Positions 27,707 to 37,026 of a stretch of 64,000 nucleotides of DNA are shown piece by piece. The position numbers were made by a program, and so were the translations under genes. Under the pieces are notes generated by a model. It was not told the DNA's origin. It saw only the letters and a list, made by a program, of their open reading frames with translations, and did not search any database. Within the stretch, counting starts at the first letter, position 1; the number at the start of each line of letters is the position of its first letter. The stretch comes from Endobacterium cereale (GTDB taxonomy: Bacteria; Pseudomonadota; Alphaproteobacteria; Rhizobiales; Rhizobiaceae). Where the stretch lies: assembly GCF_009617585.1 (NCBI RefSeq), contig NZ_WIXI01000045.1:273156-337155 (forward strand). Direction: 5' to 3'.

Positions 27707-27733
27707 CTGGCACTCACATATGAGGAGTGCTAA
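27707..27733 (+). promoter_or_regulatory. CIRCE element (HrcA operator)
   Basis: The arms CTGGCACTC and GAGTGCTAA, separated by exactly nine bases, match CIRCE (TTAGCACTC-N9-GAGTGCTAA) with the right arm perfect and the left arm changed at two positions. It lies 56 bases before groES and right after the -10 element, so HrcA binding would block transcription start and the RNA form could fold at the 5' end. Confidence 0.95.
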
Positions 27734-27789
27734 CATCATCACGCGGGCCTCACCGGCCCGTCCATGTCATTTGATCGAGGGATTAGACA

Positions 27790-28086
27790 ATGACAAGCAC
27801 AACTTTCCGCCCCCTGCACGATCGCGTTGTCGTCAAGCGCGTCGAGTCTGAAGAAAAGACCAAGGGTGGCATCATCATCCCTGACACCGCCAAGGAAAAG
27901 CCGGCTGAAGGCGAAATCATCGCTGTCGGCGCTGGCGCACGCGACGACAAGGGCACGCTTGTTGCTCTCGACGTCAAGGTTGGCGACCGCGTTCTGTTCG
28001 GCAAGTGGTCGGGCACTGAAGTCAAGCTCGATGGCGTCGACCTTCTGATCATGAAGGAATCCGACATCATGGGCGTTATCGGCTGA
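27790..28086 (+). CDS. groES: Co-chaperonin GroES
   Basis: GroES is the heptameric lid of the GroEL chamber. The 98-residue protein shows [14 protein letters not shown] at the start, the mobile loop ([14 protein letters not shown]) that contacts GroEL, and [14 protein letters not shown] near the end. It is first in the groES-groEL operon, 68 bases before groEL, under the CIRCE and heat-shock promoter. Codon use is more biased than in the neighbours, as expected for a highly expressed gene. Confidence 0.98.
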   Translation: MTSTTFRPLHDRVVVKRVESEEKTKGGIIIPDTAKEKPAEGEIIAVGAGARDDKGTLVALDVKVGDRVLFGKWSGTEVKLDGVDLLIMKESDIMGVIG

Positions 28087-28136
28087 TTTTCAGTCGATCC
28101 TTCCTTTCGATAATCAGAAATCACCATTGAGCTTAA

Positions 28137-29798
<1,662 letters not shown>

Positions 29799-29841
29799 GA
29801 CCGAAAGGTCTTATGTCTGAGCCAACCGGTTCAGAATACGG

Positions 29842-29869
29842 AAAGGGCGGTCGCAAGGCCGCCCTTTTT
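29842..29869 (+). terminator. groESL terminator
   Basis: AAAGGGCGG pairs with CCGCCCTTT around an 8-base loop (29842-29867), followed by two more T's. It lies 44 bases after the groEL stop. Confidence 0.9.
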
Positions 29870-29957
29870 CGTGTTTGATGCGCAAAACCGGTTGAGTGCA
29901 AGTTATTGTGCCCTAGATGCCTGATGGCATTGACGCAAGCAGAAGCTCCCCCATCGC

Positions 29958-30500
29958 ATGTCACTGACAATCCTGCCTTATGAAAACCTGCCGACCGGGA
30001 CTGACCTGCAGACCTTTGAGACGGCGATCGGCTACCGCCTTCCGGACGCCTACCGGCAATTTCTGCTCACCTATAATGGCGGCAGATTTCCCCAACCGGT
30101 GAATGCCCTTGAACAGGGGATCGCGCTGTGTTTTCCGGGCGAAACCATCAGCCCCGAACTGGCCGAGATAGACTATTACGCCCCGGGCAATCTTTGGGAC
30201 ATTGCGCCGTTTTACGGACTTCTGCGCCAACCGGGCGACTATGGTGATATTGCCGAATTACACGCTTTCCGCTTCAAGGAGATGCCGCCCGAACTGCTTG
30301 CCATCGCAAGCCAGATGGGCAATGCCCAATATTTTCTCTGCCTCGATGGAGAAAGGCGCGGCGAGGTTCTGTTCAGCTCCTATGAGACCCATCGCAAATA
30401 TCGCGAGGACGAGCCGATCACGCAGGCTGATTTCGTTTGCGTGGCGAAAAGCTTTTCCGCCTTGTTTGAGAGTTTGGACTGGCGGCTTATTCCGGATTGA
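29958..30500 (+). CDS. SMI1/KNR4 (SUKH) family protein, possible immunity protein
   Basis: The 180-residue protein fits the SUKH fold: TFETAIGYRLPDAYRQFLLTYNGG at the N-terminus (the family's helix with YR.FL...NGG), then DIAPFYGLLR, and a late FLCLDGERRGEVLFSSYE followed by VCVAKSFSALFESL. SUKH proteins are common immunity proteins against polymorphic and contact-dependent toxins. No toxin gene lies beside it. It is followed 48 bases on by a second immunity-like gene. There is no strong ribosome binding site before the ATG. Confidence 0.85.
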   Translation: MSLTILPYENLPTGTDLQTFETAIGYRLPDAYRQFLLTYNGGRFPQPVNALEQGIALCFPGETISPELAEIDYYAPGNLWDIAPFYGLLRQPGDYGDIAELHAFRFKEMPPELLAIASQMGNAQYFLCLDGERRGEVLFSSYETHRKYREDEPITQADFVCVAKSFSALFESLDWRLIPD

Positions 30501-30548
30501 CGGCAGGCCCGGCAACAAAACCTCGAGCTCCCAGGTTAAGGCATCAAT

Positions 30549-31106
30549 ATGATTTACAGCATTTCCGGAAGTGACGACCACCCGCTCGGCCGGCTTCAAG
30601 CTGTTCGCGACGAAGAGTGCCGCGAGGCCATGTATAGCGGCGACATCCATGTCGGGGATTTCGATGCGAATGCTATGAACCGCGACGATTTCCATTTCAC
30701 CGACGTCATCGACAGTTTTTGCGTGCCGGTCTTCAACGCCCGTTTCAAACAGGCTTGCGAGGCACTCGCGCCGGGGGCGGTGGAGTTTCACCAAGTGCGG
30801 CTTGTCTGGGGCAAGGAAGACCTGCTCGAATGGGTGGGAGGCCAGATCGAGGGGTTTTACGTCGTCCGGCCCAGGATCGTTGATATTATCGACGAAAACC
30901 TCACCCCGATGCGCTTCTGGCCGAAACTCAAGACATTCAAGCTTGAAGATTATGTCATCACGGCGCTTCCGCCACAGGCACTCGGCCTGTTCGTCGATCT
31001 CAAACGACCGCATCAATTCATGGTCACCGAGCCGATGAGAGAGTTGCTGCAGGCCAGCGGCATTCGCGCCAGATACTGGCCGTTGCCAGTCCATATCTCC
31101 CAATAG
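30549..31106 (+). CDS. Imm11/DUF1629-like putative immunity protein
   Basis: The 185-residue acidic protein has a pattern that recalls the Imm11 (MXAN_0049/DUF1629) immunity family: NRDDFHFTDVIDSFCVPVFN, then FKQACEALAPGAVEFHQVRL, then FYVVRPRIVDIIDENL and MTEPMRELLQASGIR-like ending with a helix (PMRELLQASGI). The family name is a recollection from pattern and may be a near relative instead. AAGG precedes the ATG. It sits between a SUKH gene and a small unknown gene in the same direction with 10-50 base gaps, so the three form one probable operon. Confidence 0.6.
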   Translation: MIYSISGSDDHPLGRLQAVRDEECREAMYSGDIHVGDFDANAMNRDDFHFTDVIDSFCVPVFNARFKQACEALAPGAVEFHQVRLVWGKEDLLEWVGGQIEGFYVVRPRIVDIIDENLTPMRFWPKLKTFKLEDYVITALPPQALGLFVDLKRPHQFMVTEPMRELLQASGIRARYWPLPVHISQ

Positions 31107-31116
31107 GAACACGTCC

Positions 31117-31506
31117 ATGCATTTCCATCACGTCTTTGAAATCGAGACCGCCCTGTTTCAGGGCACTGCTTCGCGTCCGGGCGGGATCAACGAGATGATC
31201 GGCGGCGATGAAATGGCGGCCTGGCTGCAGGCCGCGCTGGTGGAGAAAGGGCTGAATTGCGGCGAGCCTTATGCAGAGGACCACGGATGGGATTTCGAGA
31301 TCCGCCATGAGGGGGGCCGTTATCTCGTCGTCTGCTCCTGCGACTTTGAAACCGAGAGCGAGGCAACGCAACGGCATGCGGTGCAGGTGGCCCATCTGAA
31401 GGGCAACGCTATCGAACCCAACCCGGTTTTGAACCTCGTACGCAGTGTGCTTGAATCTGAGCCTGCCATGACGATCACCGCCGATGAGGCAAAACGTCGG
31501 CGCTAG
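31117..31506 (+). CDS. Hypothetical protein, third gene of immunity-like cluster
   Basis: The 129-residue protein is unrecognised. It has an N-terminal helix-rich part (GGDEMAAWLQAALVEKGL), then a two-strand core (WDFEIRHEGGRYLVVCSCDF), and a C-terminal helix (NPVLNLVRSVLESEP). AGGAAC is seven bases before the ATG, and only 10 bases separate it from the Imm11-like gene. Its position suggests a third immunity-type or accessory gene. The GGDEM string near residue 29 is accidental and not a GGDEF domain. Confidence 0.6.
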   Translation: MHFHHVFEIETALFQGTASRPGGINEMIGGDEMAAWLQAALVEKGLNCGEPYAEDHGWDFEIRHEGGRYLVVCSCDFETESEATQRHAVQVAHLKGNAIEPNPVLNLVRSVLESEPAMTITADEAKRRR

Positions 31507-31563
31507 ATTTCCCCCACAAGGCGCGGAATGTTGTCTCTATGCTTTGTTCAGAAAAATGATCGA

Positions 31564-31593
31564 CGAAAGGGCGGCATTCGTGCCGCCCTTTCG
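31564..31593. terminator. Bidirectional terminator
   Basis: A perfect 13-base stem (CGAAAGGGCGGCA with its complement) closes on a TTCG tetraloop. It lies between the convergent immunity-like cluster and the MFS gene and can serve both. The T tract is short on each side. Confidence 0.8.
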
Positions 31594-31633
31594 CATTGTG
31601 GGTATCGCTCCAAGGCCTTGCGGCGGTTTCCGT

Positions 31634-32839
31634 TTACACCTCGACCACCTTGGCTCCCGCACCCCGACGCTGGATGGCAGGGGCACAAAACGTTGCCAGC
31701 GCGACCAGAACAAGCACGACGATCATCGCATTGCGCAGACCGTATTCCTCGCCCACGAAACCCAGAAGCGGCGGGCCGACGAGGAAGGCGACATACCCCG
31801 CAACGGCTACGATTTTCACGCGGGCCGCACCGTTAGGGCCGGAATCGCCGGCTGCCGAGAGCGCGACAGGAAAACCGAGCGATGCGCCGAGGCCCCACAA
31901 GATCACGGCCACTGCCGCCAGAGCCGGATGGCTGGCGAAGATGACGATGGCGATGCCCGCCGCCCCGGTGACGGCGCTGACCGCCACCACGGCCGCCCGA
32001 CCATAACGGTTGAGAAGCACGCCGCCGCCGAAACGGCCGACCGTCATGGCGGTGGCGAAACCGAGAAAGACCATCGAACCGGCTGTCGGGCTGAAACCGT
32101 ATTCATCGACCATCAGCAAGGGCAGCCAGTCGTTCGCAGCGCCTTCGGCGAGCGCCATCGCCAGAACAATGAAGCCTATCAGCAGAACGACCGGTTCTTT
32201 CCAGACGGGGGTGTGTCGGGCCGAACCATCCGTATGGGTGCCCTCGCCTTCCTGAACGACGGAAGTGACCGGGATATGCCTGATCGCGGTGGCGATGACC
32301 GGGATGCAGATCAGTGCGATCACCGCCATGTGCCATGCAACCGGGAAATGCAGGGCATTGAGAGCGATACTGATCAGGGCGCCAAAGACCGTGCCGAGGC
32401 TGAAAAAACCATGCAGCGCATGGAGAAGATGTTTGCCGGTGATGCACTCCACGTCTGCGCCATCGATATTGACGGCGATTTCCGCCGCACCGACGCCAAG
32501 GCCGAAAAACGCCAAGCCCAGGGCAACCGTCAGCGACGATGCGATCGTGACGCCGAATGCCAAAGTGGCCAGCGACAAGATGATGAAACAAAGCCCCGTG
32601 AACATCACTTTGCGTGTGCCGAAACGGCCGACCAGCGCGCCGGCACTCAGGATGCCTGTCATCGAGCCGACGGACAGGCCGAACAGCACCGCTCCCATTT
32701 CGGCGATCGACACGCCGAGACTGTCACGGATGGCCGGGGTGCGTGTGACCCAGGATGCCATGGAGAGGCCGGGAATGAAGAAGAACGCAAACAATGCCAA
32801 CCGGCGTTTCTGAATTGAGGTGGTCAAGAAAAACTCCAT
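31634..32839 (-). CDS. MFS transporter
   Basis: The 401-residue protein has about 12 membrane segments and the MFS loop signatures: VGRFGTRKVMFTGL between segments 2 and 3, and GRFGGGVLLNRYGRAAVV in the second half. It resembles sugar or drug efflux members of the family (short loops, no long N-terminal domain); the substrate is unknown. It is divergent from a TetR regulator with a palindrome in the gap, so repression by that regulator is likely. The ATG at 32839 is preferred over a longer start at 32890 that would cover the operator. Confidence 0.88.
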   Translation of the reverse strand: MEFFLTTSIQKRRLALFAFFFIPGLSMASWVTRTPAIRDSLGVSIAEMGAVLFGLSVGSMTGILSAGALVGRFGTRKVMFTGLCFIILSLATLAFGVTIASSLTVALGLAFFGLGVGAAEIAVNIDGADVECITGKHLLHALHGFFSLGTVFGALISIALNALHFPVAWHMAVIALICIPVIATAIRHIPVTSVVQEGEGTHTDGSARHTPVWKEPVVLLIGFIVLAMALAEGAANDWLPLLMVDEYGFSPTAGSMVFLGFATAMTVGRFGGGVLLNRYGRAAVVAVSAVTGAAGIAIVIFASHPALAAVAVILWGLGASLGFPVALSAAGDSGPNGAARVKIVAVAGYVAFLVGPPLLGFVGEEYGLRNAMIVVLVLVALATFCAPAIQRRGAGAKVVEV

Positions 32840-32853
32840 CGGCCACGTTAGGA

Positions 32854-32884
32854 ACAAATGTACACTTGCGCTATGTACGTTTGT
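32854..32884. promoter_or_regulatory. Putative TetR operator between MFS and TetR genes
   Basis: ACAAATGTAC (32854-32863) and GTACGTTTGT (32875-32884) are inverted repeats with nine of ten bases matching and an 11-base spacer. They lie in the divergent gap, 15 bases from the MFS start and 40 from the TetR start, as expected for a TetR-type operator that controls both genes. Confidence 0.65.
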
Positions 32885-32924
32885 ACGCATAAGACGTCAA
32901 GGCGTGAATGAAGGGAATAGACAG

Positions 32925-33485
32925 ATGGCGGCAGAAGGATCTTCGGGCGGCAACAGGCGATATGATCCCGACCGCAAGGCGCGGATCATCGAGGCGACGC
33001 TGGAGGTCATTGCCGTTCAGGGTGTATCCGGCACCACACACCGGCGGGTGGCGGAAGCGGCCGACGTGCCGCTGGGCTCGATGACCTATCATTTCGCCAG
33101 CCTCGACGACCTGATCGAGCAGGCGTTTCTCAAACTCACGCAGGAGATCGCCCACCACTTCGACGCGGCGTTTCAAAAGGCGCAAACGGCAGAGGAAGCG
33201 CGTGAGGCAGTGGTGGACGTCATGTGCGGCTGGTTCGCCATGACCGAACGGAAAATGACCCTTATTCTGGAGCTATACGCCTATGTGGCGCGCAAGCCGG
33301 ATATCCGCCACGTCATGACCGGATGGATGGCCAAGAGCCGGGAGGCGCTCGAGCGACATTTTTCGCCCGATGTGGCCACATCGCTTGACGCCATAATCGA
33401 GGGCGCAACGATCCACAATTTCATGTATCCCGAGGGGATACCGCGCGAGGCGGCCCGGCGCATCGTGGCAAAGCTGTCGAGCTGA
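32925..33485 (+). CDS. TetR/AcrR family transcriptional regulator
   Basis: The 186-residue protein has an N-terminal TetR helix-turn-helix: RKARIIEATLEVIAVQG then TTHRRVAEAADVPLGSMTYHF (about residues 18-60). The rest is an all-helical ligand-binding domain (DVMCGWFAMTERKMTLILELYAY). It is divergent from the MFS gene and probably represses it and itself until a ligand binds. AAGGGAA precedes the ATG at 32925; a GTG at 32904 is an alternative. Confidence 0.9.
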   Translation: MAAEGSSGGNRRYDPDRKARIIEATLEVIAVQGVSGTTHRRVAEAADVPLGSMTYHFASLDDLIEQAFLKLTQEIAHHFDAAFQKAQTAEEAREAVVDVMCGWFAMTERKMTLILELYAYVARKPDIRHVMTGWMAKSREALERHFSPDVATSLDAIIEGATIHNFMYPEGIPREAARRIVAKLSS

Positions 33486-33557
33486 CAAAACCCGTATGAC
33501 GTCCGAAACATCATATTAGGTGACTATACTCGGCGTCATGACCTGCGCGGAGATGAA

Positions 33558-34088
33558 ATGGCTATCAGAAACTATCTGATCGAGGGCATCTCCGGCGCCG
33601 GCAAAACCTCGGTTGCGACGGAACTCGAACGGCGCGGTTACCATGTCATCCACGGCGATCGAACGCTGGCTTATAGCGGTGATCCACGAACCGGTGAACC
33701 ACTAGAAAACACCGCGTGGCACACGAACAGTCACGATCCCGGCTTCGTTCACGCACATCACGTGTGGGATATAAACAAGGTTCGAACCTTGCTGGTCGAC
33801 CAAAACCATCCGGTCTCGTTCTTCTGCGGCGGCTCAAGGAATTTTCATCAATTCATCGGCCTGTTCGACGGCGTTTTTGTGCTAGATATCGATGTCGAGA
33901 CCTTGAAGAGCCGGCTTGCCGAGAGACCGGACGGCGAATTCGGCAGCAATCCGGGCGAACAGGCACTGATCCTGCGCCTGCACGCCACAAAAGAAGACAT
34001 TCCCGCCAGTGCAGTGGCCATCAACGCGACACGACCGCTCGCATCTGTGGTTGATGATCTGCTGGCGAAATGCATCACCGGTTCCTGA
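33558..34088 (+). CDS. P-loop kinase-like protein
   Basis: The 176-residue protein begins with a Walker A motif, IEGISGAGKTSVATELERRG (residues 7-26), in the layout of shikimate/adenylate/cytidylate-kinase-like phosphotransferases. A later VFVLDIDVETLKSRLAER stretch looks like a kinase LID/helix region. I cannot assign the substrate. GGAGATGAA precedes the ATG. It converges with the lytic transglycosylase gene, overlapping it by 14 bases. Confidence 0.75.
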   Translation: MAIRNYLIEGISGAGKTSVATELERRGYHVIHGDRTLAYSGDPRTGEPLENTAWHTNSHDPGFVHAHHVWDINKVRTLLVDQNHPVSFFCGGSRNFHQFIGLFDGVFVLDIDVETLKSRLAERPDGEFGSNPGEQALILRLHATKEDIPASAVAINATRPLASVVDDLLAKCITGS

Positions 34089-35007
34089 ACACCGTGCATG
34101 GCACCGACACCGCCTTGATCGCCGCGCAGAGCTTGTCGGCTTCCTCGCGCGTTTCGCGGCCGATGCGTGCCGCATAACGCGGGCGATAACCGAAATTGCC
34201 GCCGCGCTGGCGTACGATCAGCGCACGCTCGACATTCAATGGCTCCGGCAACCGGAGGATGGCGCGCGTAAACAGCTGGTCGACAATGGCCGGGCGATAA
34301 TGCGCGGCAAGCTGCACACCCCACGGCGCCCAATCGGCAGAGCCGGCAAACACCGGTTCATTCATTCGCCGTGTGTCGGCCAGCACGGTGCAGGCTTCAA
34401 GGAACGGGCGCTTTTCATCCAGCTCCGGTGCTGCCGTTTCGGGTGGTTTGTCCCGCCACATCTCGATCGTGGCACCTGTGATCGCAAAGACGTAATCGCG
34501 GGTTTCGATCGGCAGGCGCTCATTCGAGAGAAACCGCCCAAGACCGTTTTCTCCGGCATTATAGGCGGCGGCGGCATAGCCGAAATTGCCGAAACGGGTT
34601 TTCATCTCGCCCAGATAATTCGCCGAGGCATCGAGCGCCTCGATTGCATCGAAACTGTTGGAAAGCCCGCGCATGCGCGCCGTGCCGGGCATGAACTGGG
34701 CAATGCCCTCCGCGCCTTTTGGGCTGACTGCTTCCGGCCGGAACAGGCTTTCGCGCCAGATCAGCCGGGCGAAAAAGGCTGGCGGAACAGCATGGGCGCG
34801 GGCGAAATGTTCGATGGTGCGGCACAGATCGGTGTTGAATGTTTCGCGCCTCATGCAGAGCGTCGGCGAGGCATCGGGGCGTTCGTAGAGACATTTGTTC
34901 TTGTCCGGCGGTCCGGTCGGTTGCGCCGCCTCGGCCGGGCCGAAAACTCCGGCCAGAAACAGCAGGGCACTGCCGGTCAACAACACGGATCTTCGCGCGA
35001 AACCCAT
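34075..35007 (-). CDS. Lytic transglycosylase (SLT domain), periplasmic
   Basis: The 310-residue protein has an N-terminal signal (RRSVLLTGSALLFLAGVF, cleavage probably after AEA), and the SLT goose-lysozyme-like fold: FFARLIWRESLFRPEAVSPKGAEGIAQFMPGTA, with catalytic Glu in WRES, and AAAYNAGENGLGRFL. It cuts peptidoglycan glycan strands to give anhydromuropeptides. It acts outside the inner membrane. Two paralogous membrane protein genes lie divergently upstream with no clear link. Confidence 0.92.
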   Translation of the reverse strand: MGFARRSVLLTGSALLFLAGVFGPAEAAQPTGPPDKNKCLYERPDASPTLCMRRETFNTDLCRTIEHFARAHAVPPAFFARLIWRESLFRPEAVSPKGAEGIAQFMPGTARMRGLSNSFDAIEALDASANYLGEMKTRFGNFGYAAAAYNAGENGLGRFLSNERLPIETRDYVFAITGATIEMWRDKPPETAAPELDEKRPFLEACTVLADTRRMNEPVFAGSADWAPWGVQLAAHYRPAIVDQLFTRAILRLPEPLNVERALIVRQRGGNFGYRPRYAARIGRETREEADKLCAAIKAVSVPCTVFRNR

Positions 35008-35248
35008 CCGGACCTGACACTCCCATGCGTTGATCGGACCCGGATGGTAGCCGGTTTCGATCCGGGCGCAACGGTGCCTGAAAGGCGGTCCGTGTTTCGG
35101 GGCCCAAGCCCGGGCTTCGGGATATTACCTCACCCTCATGCTTCCTTAAAAAGGGTAATAACACCAATGGTTTTCGCGGAATATCCGGTTGTGTTTGCTC
35201 ACCCACGCCCTAAATCTGCCACCAGGCGAGGATGGGACAAAAGACGCC

Positions 35249-35974
35249 ATGAACAGGGCTGAGAAGACGAAGATCGCGCAAGGCGGATGGCCGTACCTGC
35301 TGTTTATCGTCGGCTGCTTTCTTCTCTATATCTGCGGCATCCATATCGGCCAGATCGCAGCAATCGCACGTCCATGGCCGGAAAACATGGACGCGCTGTT
35401 GTGGAATGCGCCCTTCAGCGGGCGCGTATTTCGCGGCGCCGGAACCGTCATTTTCCTGCTGTTCGCGACCGTGACGCTGGCCGGCCTTCAGGCGTTCCGA
35501 TCACTGACCGACCTGATGGATGCCGCGCGGGATCGGCTGCAGGGGCTGGACAGACGACATGTCGCTGCCGTGATCGGCACTTCCATTTTTGGCCTGCCAC
35601 TGCTCATCGGCGCCAGCATGTTTCTTCCCAAGCTTCTGATCGGCATCGGTTTTCTCGTCCTTGGCGGAGCGCTGCTGATCAATATGGGAGTGGCCGGTTA
35701 CGCCGTTCTAGCGGTTGCATGGGTCACGGCAGGCTCTATGCTGTCCGAAGACATGATGCGCCGCTCCTATGATCTTCATGAAGACTGTCGCCCCGGTGCA
35801 CAGATCATGCTCAGAAGTAGCGAGCCCCTTGCCTGCTCATCCATTCAGGAACTCGGCCTCTATCACGGCGTGCTGATCCGCAGCGAAACGAAATCGACCT
35901 TCGTGCCGATCGATGAACTCGATCAGCAATCGGTGATCGAGGCGGTGGGGCGCATGGGCAATCTGCTGTTTTGA
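35249..35974 (+). CDS. Membrane protein, tandem paralogue A (unknown function)
   Basis: The 241-residue protein has about four membrane segments: LLFIVGCFLLYICGIHIG, VFRGAGTVIFLLFATVTL, AAVIGTSIFGLPLLIGAS/FLPKLLIGIGFLVLGG and YAVLAVAWVTAG. A C-terminal soluble domain follows, with two cysteines (EDCRPG and ACSSIQ), ending SFVPIDELDQQSV-like. The neighbouring gene encodes the same plan. GGGACAAAA before the ATG at 35249 matches the site before its paralogue. The family is unrecognised. Confidence 0.7.
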   Translation: MNRAEKTKIAQGGWPYLLFIVGCFLLYICGIHIGQIAAIARPWPENMDALLWNAPFSGRVFRGAGTVIFLLFATVTLAGLQAFRSLTDLMDAARDRLQGLDRRHVAAVIGTSIFGLPLLIGASMFLPKLLIGIGFLVLGGALLINMGVAGYAVLAVAWVTAGSMLSEDMMRRSYDLHEDCRPGAQIMLRSSEPLACSSIQELGLYHGVLIRSETKSTFVPIDELDQQSVIEAVGRMGNLLF

Positions 35975-36012
35975 ACATGACTGACCACATCGCTTTTTTC
36001 AGGGACAAAACC

Positions 36013-36744
36013 ATGACGGCAGCAAACCCGACAGTGACCCGCTCGACACCCTCGCGGTTTGCGCTGTGGCTGGTGTTTTTATGCGCGATCGCCTTCGTGG
36101 CAGGCATGCATGTCGGCATTATCGGCTCCCTTCGCCCCATGCCGGAGAACCGCGACGTGCTTGTGGAAAACGCCGTCGTGAGTTGGCTGACGCTGAAGCG
36201 GACTGGGCTGGCACTGGTCTTTCTGCTGTTCTGGGACCAGCTTTCGGTGAAAACCGTGGGGCTCGAACCGGAGACGGGACGGAAGACGCCGGGCCATGTG
36301 TTTCACCGGCTGCGCGATCTCGACAAGATGCTGATCACGCTCCTCGTTGCCCCTGCCCTGTTCTTCCTGCCCGCATGGTTCGCATTCGGAGGCCATGGCT
36401 TTGCCGCCGTTCTGATGGCGGCGATCGTGTTGTATTGCGGTCCGCTGTTCCTGCCGCTCGGCGCTCTTGGCCGCATTGCGCTCATGGCCCTGTGGTTTGC
36501 CATCGGCTGGACGGGCGCCGACCTGTTTGGCCGGGCGATGACGGACGAGAGCACGGAATGTCAGGCCGCACTCGTGCTGAAATCTGGAGAAGCACTGCCT
36601 TGCGAAACCGTGATCGGCCTGCGCAATTACGAGGGCGTGCTGGTGGTGAAGGATGGCAGGTCGCGTTTCGTGCCGCTGGCGGATATCGATGCTGCCGCGC
36701 TGGGAAAAACGGTGCGCTGGGCCGCAGATGATCTGCTGCGGTGA
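36013..36744 (+). CDS. Membrane protein, tandem paralogue B (unknown function)
   Basis: The 243-residue protein repeats the plan of its upstream neighbour: four hydrophobic segments (ALWLVFLCAIAFVAGMHVGI, GLALVFLLFWDQ, LITLLVAPALFFLPAW, VLMAAIVLYCGPLF) and a C-terminal domain with ESTECQAALVLKSGEALPCETV and GVLVVKDGRSRFVPLADID. Shared points are HVGIIG versus HIGQIA after segment one and an ending of the type SRFVPL.DID versus STFVPIDELD. GGGACAAAA precedes the ATG; an earlier start at 35977 is possible. The tandem pair is a recent duplication by appearance. Confidence 0.7.
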   Translation: MTAANPTVTRSTPSRFALWLVFLCAIAFVAGMHVGIIGSLRPMPENRDVLVENAVVSWLTLKRTGLALVFLLFWDQLSVKTVGLEPETGRKTPGHVFHRLRDLDKMLITLLVAPALFFLPAWFAFGGHGFAAVLMAAIVLYCGPLFLPLGALGRIALMALWFAIGWTGADLFGRAMTDESTECQAALVLKSGEALPCETVIGLRNYEGVLVVKDGRSRFVPLADIDAAALGKTVRWAADDLLR

Positions 36745-37026
36745 AAACAGTTTTGGCGACACTGGCAACCAGATGAGCGCCGGCACACTGACGGAGACTT
36801 CGCATCGGAAAAGCGGCTTTCGCTGATCCTTGCAGACACGTCGGCAGGCTTTGCGAGGCCATTCGATGTCGTTGCCATGTCCGTCACGGCAGCAAAGACC
36901 AACTGGGCCTTCAGGCTGTTTGACGACTGAGCGCGCTGGCCAAGCAGCCGATCCGGCCTATCTGACGTCTATCACGATGCCGCATCCGCCCCGCCACATT
37001 GCCCTATTTGCCGTCAGGATCCCCGC
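36745..37026. other. Intergenic stretch without a recognised gene
   Basis: I see no convincing gene here. The short open frame at 36830-37030 lacks a ribosome binding site and homology. A promoter for the CPA1 gene is expected but no clear element was read. Confidence 0.5.

Noticed and set aside
31117..31506. GGDEM string as a sign of a diguanylate cyclase
   Set aside because: The protein is only 129 residues, and none of the flanking GGDEF-domain motifs is present.
31484..32818. A plus-strand open frame of 444 codons over the MFS gene
   Set aside because: It is very rich in Arg, Asp and His, as expected for the antisense of a hydrophobic gene, and carries no motif.
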